Source: Achaetomiella virescens
Lineage: Eukaryota; Ascomycota; Sordariomycetes; Sordariales; Chaetomiaceae
Direction: 5' to 3'
Length of the DNA: 64,000 nucleotides
NCBI GenBank assembly: GCA_031001845.1
Contig: JARNGD010000007.1
Coordinates: 62,001 to 126,000 of the forward strand
Both the position numbers and the translations under genes were made by a program. The notes under the pieces are model-generated. The model ran no database searches. It worked only from the letters and a program-made list of their open reading frames with translations, and was not told where the DNA came from. Shown in pieces: positions 58,212-64,000 of this stretch; the first letter of the stretch is position 1; every line of letters begins with the position of its first letter.

Positions 58212-60128
58212 GGTGGGCGGTTGGTTGTTGGGTTTCAGGTGTGTGTGATGGACTTGTTGACTCTTGCTGAAATTGGATTTGAGGGCTTGCTTAAGAATGC
58301 AATTAATTGATTGATTAACGTTGCCCCTGAAGTGGCCAGTTGGCTTGCCTTTTGCGAGAGTTGATACTGCGAACGGAAAACCAGGGGCACTGCAATTTCG
58401 GCTCGCTCATTGTTTATGAGTCCATCAAGCTACGAGCAGTTGCCAACCTGAAAGGACATGATGATCTAATGGTGGGGGAGAGAGAGGCAGGGTCAGGGTC
58501 ATGATGACATCAAGACCCCAGGCCCCGGGTTGAGGACCAGATCGGCCAATGGAACGCTGCTCGGTCGCTGTCTCCCGGCTCCTGGTACCGGTTCATGTTC
58601 TGTTGGAAGGCATAATCCCACGCTACGTACATCAACTACTAGAAAATAGCAACGAAAAAAAGAAGAAAGAAAGACAAAAAAGGCCAAAAAACAATGAAAG
58701 TGACCGGTAAGGAGGACAAGAAGAAGAGATACTGAAAGGATTAGGCAGCAAACTCTCTCAGATGTCCTAATAAGACCTCGAGTGACCCGTGCAAAAGGGT
58801 AAGCTTTCGCTCGAGTTGGCATAAAGTAGGGAGATGCTAGGAAAGCAGGGGAGTGACGTCATGTAAGCGGTTTGAAACCAAGCTTTGTTGCCCCGTCGAA
58901 TGCATCGTTCAGGGGAACAAACAAACCCTGCTAACCGGTGGTGAACGAGCAGTCTCAGTTGCCGTAGGGGCTCGAGGATGTTGACGCTGCGAAATCATCA
59001 TGGCTCCAGGATGTATCAACGGTCACCGACTCAAGCGAAGAGATGTGAGGGTGGGCTATGAAAGTGTGATCAAGATATTGAGAATGTCGGCAACCGCAAG
59101 ATACGAAGCATAAGTAAGTCGTGTTAAGGATGTCCACATGTGTATTTCAATGGAAAGTAGGGTTCAGAATTCAGCCAAATAGCACGAAACGAATATGAAG
59201 TTGGTAACCCCCCTACACTGAGGATACCGCGGCAGCGCACAACCGACCTCGCCGTGGCTCGAGCAGGGGGGTTGCCAAACCAGCGTGCTCGAACGGCCGG
59301 GAAACGGACCAATACATGATTCATGAACGATGCCACGAGCGGCTTGAGGGGAACCTGACGGCCGTCCGGAAGGGCTGAAGGAGGCGGGAGAAATGAGTTG
59401 GGGATATGGGTCGTAAGTATGCGGCCGCATGTCGGGTTGCAAGGGATCGATGAGAGCTTCCGCGTAACTACTAGTACTACCGCGCCTGGCGCCGCAACCG
59501 CGATGTCGGCCGTGGTGGCGGTTTTGGACCCGGCCGCGGGTCCGATGATGGATGGGGCGTCGAGAGAATGGGTCTCCTGCAACAATGTATGGTTTTTGAG
59601 GCTGTGTCGGACTAGTTGAGATAGTTGGGGAAGGCGGCGCCATCAGGTGAGCCAGCAGCGGCAGGGGTTGCCGTCGGTAGGGAGGGTGGAGGATTTGGTC
59701 TCGGCTCTCTTCTGTATCTCTAAGTGTAAAGTTATTAGTGAAGTGATGAAGGACAACGACGATAGAGGCAAACTGATCGCTGGTCAGATACCGAGCCGCT
59801 ACAAGAACGGCGCGTTAAAGTCATGTATAGCAGTCAAATACGGAATAAATGAAGTTTACATACCACTTCGACGCAAAAGTTGTTAAGGTTTTGAGCAGGA
59901 GCGTCGGAGGTGCCAGAGAAACGCTCCTCGAAACGGTTCTGCGAGGCGCAGGCCTGCAGTCACCGGTTGAAGGGCGGGAGATGCTCCTCAGATGCTCTTG
60001 CAGCCGACCCAGGTCTCACATACATGTGTGTACCTCATCAAAATGTAATTTTATTGGTGCAGAATCGAGCCCAGCAGAATCAAAGTGACGACCCCAGGAG
60101 AGCTAGCGGCCGTCTCCTCTCTTTCGAA
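58212..60128. other. Gene-poor spacer
   Basis: About 1.9 kb with no supported gene. Frames at 59124-59643 overlap on both strands and lack domains. Confidence 0.4.
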
Positions 60129-60735
60129 TCAAGAACTTGCCTCGAGACTCTTACAAACCTTTGCCAACTCCTCAATCACCACCATGTGATCATCCCACTG
60201 CTTCAGACCGCTGACAACAACCACCGCAACCGGGTGTCAACATTCTTGACATATATGGGCACTCCGCCTCCATGGATCGCATACTGTCCGAGTCAAGAGT
60301 CAGTAAACAATCTCTCAACCCCTGAGACTCCGCGGTACTCAAGATAGTCACTCACCTCGACTGCCTTCTCCCCCAATCCGAATTTTGCCTTGAATTTCTC
60401 CTCATCACCCTCAAACTGATTGTGCAATCTCCATGTGCTCGCACCCACCGGATGACGGCATTCCGCTTCCTGCTGACCCAAAAGTCGTTGTCCAACGCGG
60501 TGCCAGAGTGCGTGACGCTGTGGAACAGGAGGTGGGCCGGAGTCGAGACCGTCGAGACGTGGACGACGGCGGGCCTGTCAAAGCCAAGCAGCCTAGTGCG
60601 CAAGGCGCAGCCTAGCTGGAAGGCGACGGATGCGTCCCAGTAGGGCAGCTGTGAGGCTTTCTCCTGGGCTTCGATGGCCGAGACGTCTCTGGGGGCTTCG
60701 CCAGCGGGGATGTATTGCGGGAGCTTTCCAGCCAT
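60129..60735 (-). CDS. UPF0303 (DUF336, HbpS-like) protein
   Basis: ATG 60735 (MAGKLPQYIPAGEAPRDVSA). Exon 1 has IEAQEKASQLPYWDASVAFQ, VVHVSTVSTPAHLLFHSVTH and the family signature NDFWVSRKRNAVIRW. A 72-nt intron (60284-60355, donor GTGAGT, acceptor GACAG) leads to YAIHGGGVPIYVKN and, after a shift near 60215, VVVVSGLKQWDDHMVVIEEL. The alpha-beta HbpS/GlcG-like fold binds haem or small ligands in bacteria; the fungal role is unknown. A one-base shift also lies near 60445 in exon 1. The CDS matches the usual length of about 185 aa. Confidence 0.82.
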
Positions 60736-61259
60736 TATGCTTTTCGGTCTGCCAAAGAATGCTTTAGGAGCAGATACGAGGGGCTTGGTGTCCTTTCACG
60801 CCACTGGGAACTTGTGAGCTCCTGAAAGCAAGGAGTTTGGCACAGTCTCTATCTGCTCTAGCTGATAGGAAATTTGGAATGAGGTCTTACATAATTAATC
60901 TGTTGCAGGTGCGGGCCAGAGCACTGACCCTGCCCCACTTCCAGATAGCCCTCTTTGCCCACTTGTCCGCCACAGCTTCCGTTTCGTAGATCATCAACAT
61001 CACCAGTTCTACCCAGTGTTGTAGCCTCACAATATAATCTCACATAATCGGGAAGTCAGTAACAAAGTTAGGAGACAACCACATGACATCACGATGGTTC
61101 CCTTCCGACTACTTACTCAGCAGTACCGGATCACTACCGGCGTGGAACACCCTCCTTCTACGAGTAGAGTCATCACTGAGAAAATGCATTCTGGGACATC
61201 ATCTTCATTTAAGCACTGCCATGATGTTCGCTTATGTACAGAACGGCTAGGTGTATAGC
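60736..61259. other. Intergenic
   Basis: No gene seen. Confidence 0.45.
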
Positions 61260-62449
61260 TCACTCCTTCTTATTGGGTTGTTCATCTTTCAGAGCCTGCT
61301 GGCCAAAAAGGATCTCATCGCGAAGCCAGCTCACCGCCATCACTGCCGTGCCAGGTCCTAGAAGCAAGGAGAACAAGGCAGAGGCAGCAGTGAGACCTGC
61401 CCAGTCGACGTGCCGGAAGTCCGAAAACCGAAGCGCACTGCGAAGCTGTGCCAGAAACACAAGCAGCACCAAGGAGTACCCGACGACCTGGTCCCAGTAC
61501 ATGAAGCCCCGGATGCCGTCGCCAACCGTGTCGCCACCGGCAAGGGACAGCGGCAGAGCGCCGAGAGCCCACGGCGTGAGTTCTCGGCCGTACTTGTCGG
61601 CGAATAGGGCGGGAAAGAGGGCCGTCGATGCGGACACGGAGGCTACTGCAACGTGCAGAGCAAAACCGACGGCGACGGATACAGCGCCGAGCCACCTCAC
61701 CACACGCAAATGCGCCTGCTGCGGTTTAGAAGCGGAGGACGGCGGGATCGGCGCGTCGAAGACACGCTTGCCAGCAGCAACAATAACTAGCATGAGAAGG
61801 GGAAACGTATTCCACACAACGATGGACCACTGCCGAAATGTGTCCGAGACGACCGCCGGCGAGGGTAGACCCATCAAGATGACCGGGACCACGTAACCGA
61901 GAAAGGTAGCGGGGAGCAAGAGCCCGGCAGCCCGTGGGGAATCGACAAGCGATGCACGCCGTAGGTCATTGGCCGAGACGGACGTCGAGGTCGTGAGGGA
62001 GGCGGCCGTGTAGGCGAGGGCCCAGGCCGCACCGCTAGCCCCGATGGCGGCGGCGCCAAACACGAAAAACCATACCGTGGGCTTGGCGAGCGAAGACCCT
62101 TGCCGTGGCGCAATCCGTCCAGGTAGATGGCGACTATGATGGGGAAGAGCTGCCCGACAAAGTAGATGCCCGTGGCGGTGACGGCCGGGTGGGAGCCGTC
62201 GATGGCCTCCCAGAAGAAGACGACAAGTGTGCGCAGCAGATAGTCAAGGGGAGGGATTCCCGTGAACCTGTCGAGGAGTGCCGAGCCTGATCCCGGGAGG
62301 GTGTGGCTGCCGTGCAGGACCTCCAAGAGGTGTGCCACGGTGCCATCCAAGACGGTGCGGCCCCATGTCAGGGCGGTACCGAGCACCCCAAGACCCCAAA
62401 AGACTGCTCTCAGGGTCCCGAGGTCCGAACCAGTGGCTCCACTCGACAT
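61260..62449 (-). CDS. Polytopic membrane protein (about 395 aa)
   Basis: ATG 62449 (MSSGATGSDLGTLRAVFWGL). About eight hydrophobic helices. Characteristic blocks: FTGIPPLDYLLRTLVVFFWE, AIDGSHPAVTATGIYFVGQL, YLDGLRHGKGLRSPSP, then after one missing base near 62065 VFGAAAIGASGAAWALAYTA, FLGYVVPVILMGLP, FRQWSIVVWNTFP and LGPGTAVMAVSWLRDEIL. The LDYLLRTLVVFFW-x-DG pattern resembles the accessory membrane proteins found in fungal indole-diterpene and meroterpenoid clusters, but no such cluster genes are near. Function unknown. Confidence 0.6.
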
Positions 62450-62526
62450 GGCCGTAAGCAAAGAGAAAAAAGAGTAGCAACTCGGACAAACAGGTTCCGT
62501 ATGAAGATCAAGTAAGTCCTGCGTAA

Positions 62527-62529
62527 GCG

Positions 62530-62600
<71 letters not shown>

Positions 62601-62613
62601 GTGTCTATGTGTG
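62527..62613 (+). repeat. (TG)n / TGTATG microsatellite
   Basis: A GT-rich simple repeat of about 85 bp, starting GCGTGTGTGCGTGTGTGTGT and ending in TGTATG units. Confidence 0.92.
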
Positions 62614-63570
62614 GCGTCGGTGGGTTTCTCGGGAGTGCCCCCCCAAGTCAAATAGGCAACTGCGATTCTGCCAAGGTTCTCTTCACCTAGGCCGCAGTAG
62701 CACATGCAGGTCAACGGCCTAATTCCAACATGCGGCAGAGGGCCGAGCGGGCCGGACCAGAACCTTAGCTGGGAACAGCGGCATCCTTCGAGGCCCGGCC
62801 CGGCAAGGCCGTTGCGGCTCCTCCGACATGTGGGTGGGGCTTGGAGATGCAAGCATGTTATGTCGTCACACTCTGTACCTATTGAGCTATTGAGGCTGTG
62901 CCACGATCGGGACTCTACCATGCCGCCAAACGGGAATCCCTCCCGAACCGCAACACGAACCCCATATGCAAATAAGCTTATCACGCATATGCAAAGCTTG
63001 TGAGATAATTGGTAGCTAAAAGCACCTCATACAGGGTCCCGAACCGTGGATGGAAGGTGGGGGTAAAGTCCCCAGAGGTGACCTCGGAGAACTTGGAAAA
63101 CAAGGTCAGGGACCATACAAGTACAGATCAAATGCAACCGCAAAGGGCGCGATCGGATAAGCGGCCTTTCTTTCGCCCGCCGTATGTAACATCTTACGTG
63201 ACTGGCATGCTTCTACCTTCGAATATCGGCAACGCCGAGTGTGCCATTCCCCTTCCCCGGCATATGCAAGACCCGTGGGATCAGTTACTTCAACCCCCCT
63301 GTCTACGTCCTTCCGAACCCCAATGCTCACATGACGACGCCTAACTGGACTTCATCATCTTGAAATTGACTTTGGTGGTGGTAAACATCGATATAGCACC
63401 TGCCCTTGAATTCTCTAGAGCCAAGAATAGGTACATGTCTTGAATTGAGGCTGGATAAAACATGCCCTGTTTTCCCATGCCAACTCTGGCCTTGAGATAC
63501 TCAAACCTGCAGCCATGTTTCGACGGAAATTAACATAATTCCCCGGTGAAAGGAAAGGAAGCTAGCTAGC
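62614..63570. other. Intergenic spacer
   Basis: No gene supported. Confidence 0.4.
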
Positions 63571-64000
63571 TTATCGGCCCCGCCGAGAGGAATTGCCAGA
63601 CCCGTCAGACCCTGTCCTAACAGACGACGGGCTACGGGGTATGTTCTGCGCCTGCTCCGAGAGCGCAGCGCAGGCGTTATACCGCGTCTGGAAGAAATTG
63701 GCCACGTCAGCCGACTGCCGGTCGAACTCTTTCTCCAAGTGGGCCAGGCTATCGCACACGGAGGTGCCCACCGGGCCAAGGGACTGGAGGGCGGCAACCA
63801 TGTCGCGGAATGCGGCGCGCGGTCGCGTCTGGGCGATCTCGCGCATTTCACGCAGCCGGTTCTCGACCGCCTCGAGCACGTTGACGTACACCAGGCTCGT
63901 GTTGGGCGGCGCGATGCCCGTCGGCACCTTGCGCATCCAGGCGATGTAGTCAGCCACGGCTGACGACATGCCGGCTATCTCAGCTTGGCTTTGGAAGATG
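63571..64000 (-). CDS. Partial helical protein at the window edge
   Basis: Open from 64000 (IFQSQAEIAGMSSAVADYIA) to the stop at 63571. The frame is open to the edge, so the start may lie outside; ATG 63969 is an alternative. The visible part is helical (VLEAVENRLREMREIAQTR, SLAHLEKEFDRQSADVANFF) with a Ser/Arg-rich end. A coiled-coil or helical-bundle protein; no domain named. Confidence 0.5.
   Translation of the reverse strand, partial: IFQSQAEIAGMSSAVADYIAWMRKVPTGIAPPNTSLVYVNVLEAVENRLREMREIAQTRPRAAFRDMVAALQSLGPVGTSVCDSLAHLEKEFDRQSADVANFFQTRYNACAALSEQAQNIPRSPSSVRTGSDGSGNSSRRGR

Noticed and set aside
59124..59643. 150-codon frames on the minus strand
   Set aside because: Two overlapping frames with low-information composition and no homology seen.
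61260..62449. Terpenoid or indole-diterpene gene cluster around the membrane protein
   Set aside because: No prenyltransferase, cyclase or P450 gene is present within the window.

Overview
The window is nuclear DNA of a filamentous ascomycete, most likely a sordariomycete. Evidence: GC-rich genes interrupted by short 44-83 bp introns with GTAAGT-like donors and CTAAC/CTGAC-like branch points, intron-containing tRNA genes, fungal-type families (multi-modular NRPS, PAC1/NudF, STU2, UPF0303, fungal F-box proteins, hexose transporter, small secreted proteins) and a pogo/Fot1-type DNA transposon. About 20 protein genes, three tRNA genes and long gene-poor spacers can be supported.

Layout. 1-9 kb is gene-poor: an internally deleted pogo-like element (1359-2466, intact 41-bp terminal repeats), a helical unknown gene (4823-6180), a ten-cysteine secreted protein (7103-7491) and a decayed short-chain dehydrogenase. 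9.2-17.9 kb holds one long minus-strand NRPS-like gene whose catalytic residues are almost all replaced, including the phosphopantetheine serine of all four carrier domains. 19-27 kb carries a Ser/Thr-rich secreted protein, a DCR2-type phosphoesterase and three scattered paralogues of a beta-gamma-crystallin-like family. 28-34 kb has an F-box protein and a dynamin-like GTPase followed by SLFG/GFG repeats. 36.8 kb is a tRNA-Gly. 37.5-43.4 kb has STU2 (microtubule polymerase) and PAC1/NudF (dynein regulator) head to head. 44.7-48.5 kb has a secreted protein, a thiopurine-type methyltransferase, an F-box relic, tRNA-Phe and tRNA-Leu. 48.8-52.2 kb is a large repeat protein (YNTLASGT repeats plus a C-terminal CxxC segment). 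52.7-62.5 kb has a nucleoside-deaminase-fold protein, a hexose transporter with a dense cluster of CreA-like sites, a small membrane protein, a UPF0303 protein and a polytopic membrane protein. A partial helical gene runs off the right edge.

Reading note: nearly every conserved gene, including the essential STU2 and PAC1, is broken by isolated losses of one (sometimes two) bases. This is most simply an assembly-quality problem, so frameshifts here should not by themselves be read as pseudogenes. Intervals given for such genes span the whole gene; the true reading frame changes inside them.
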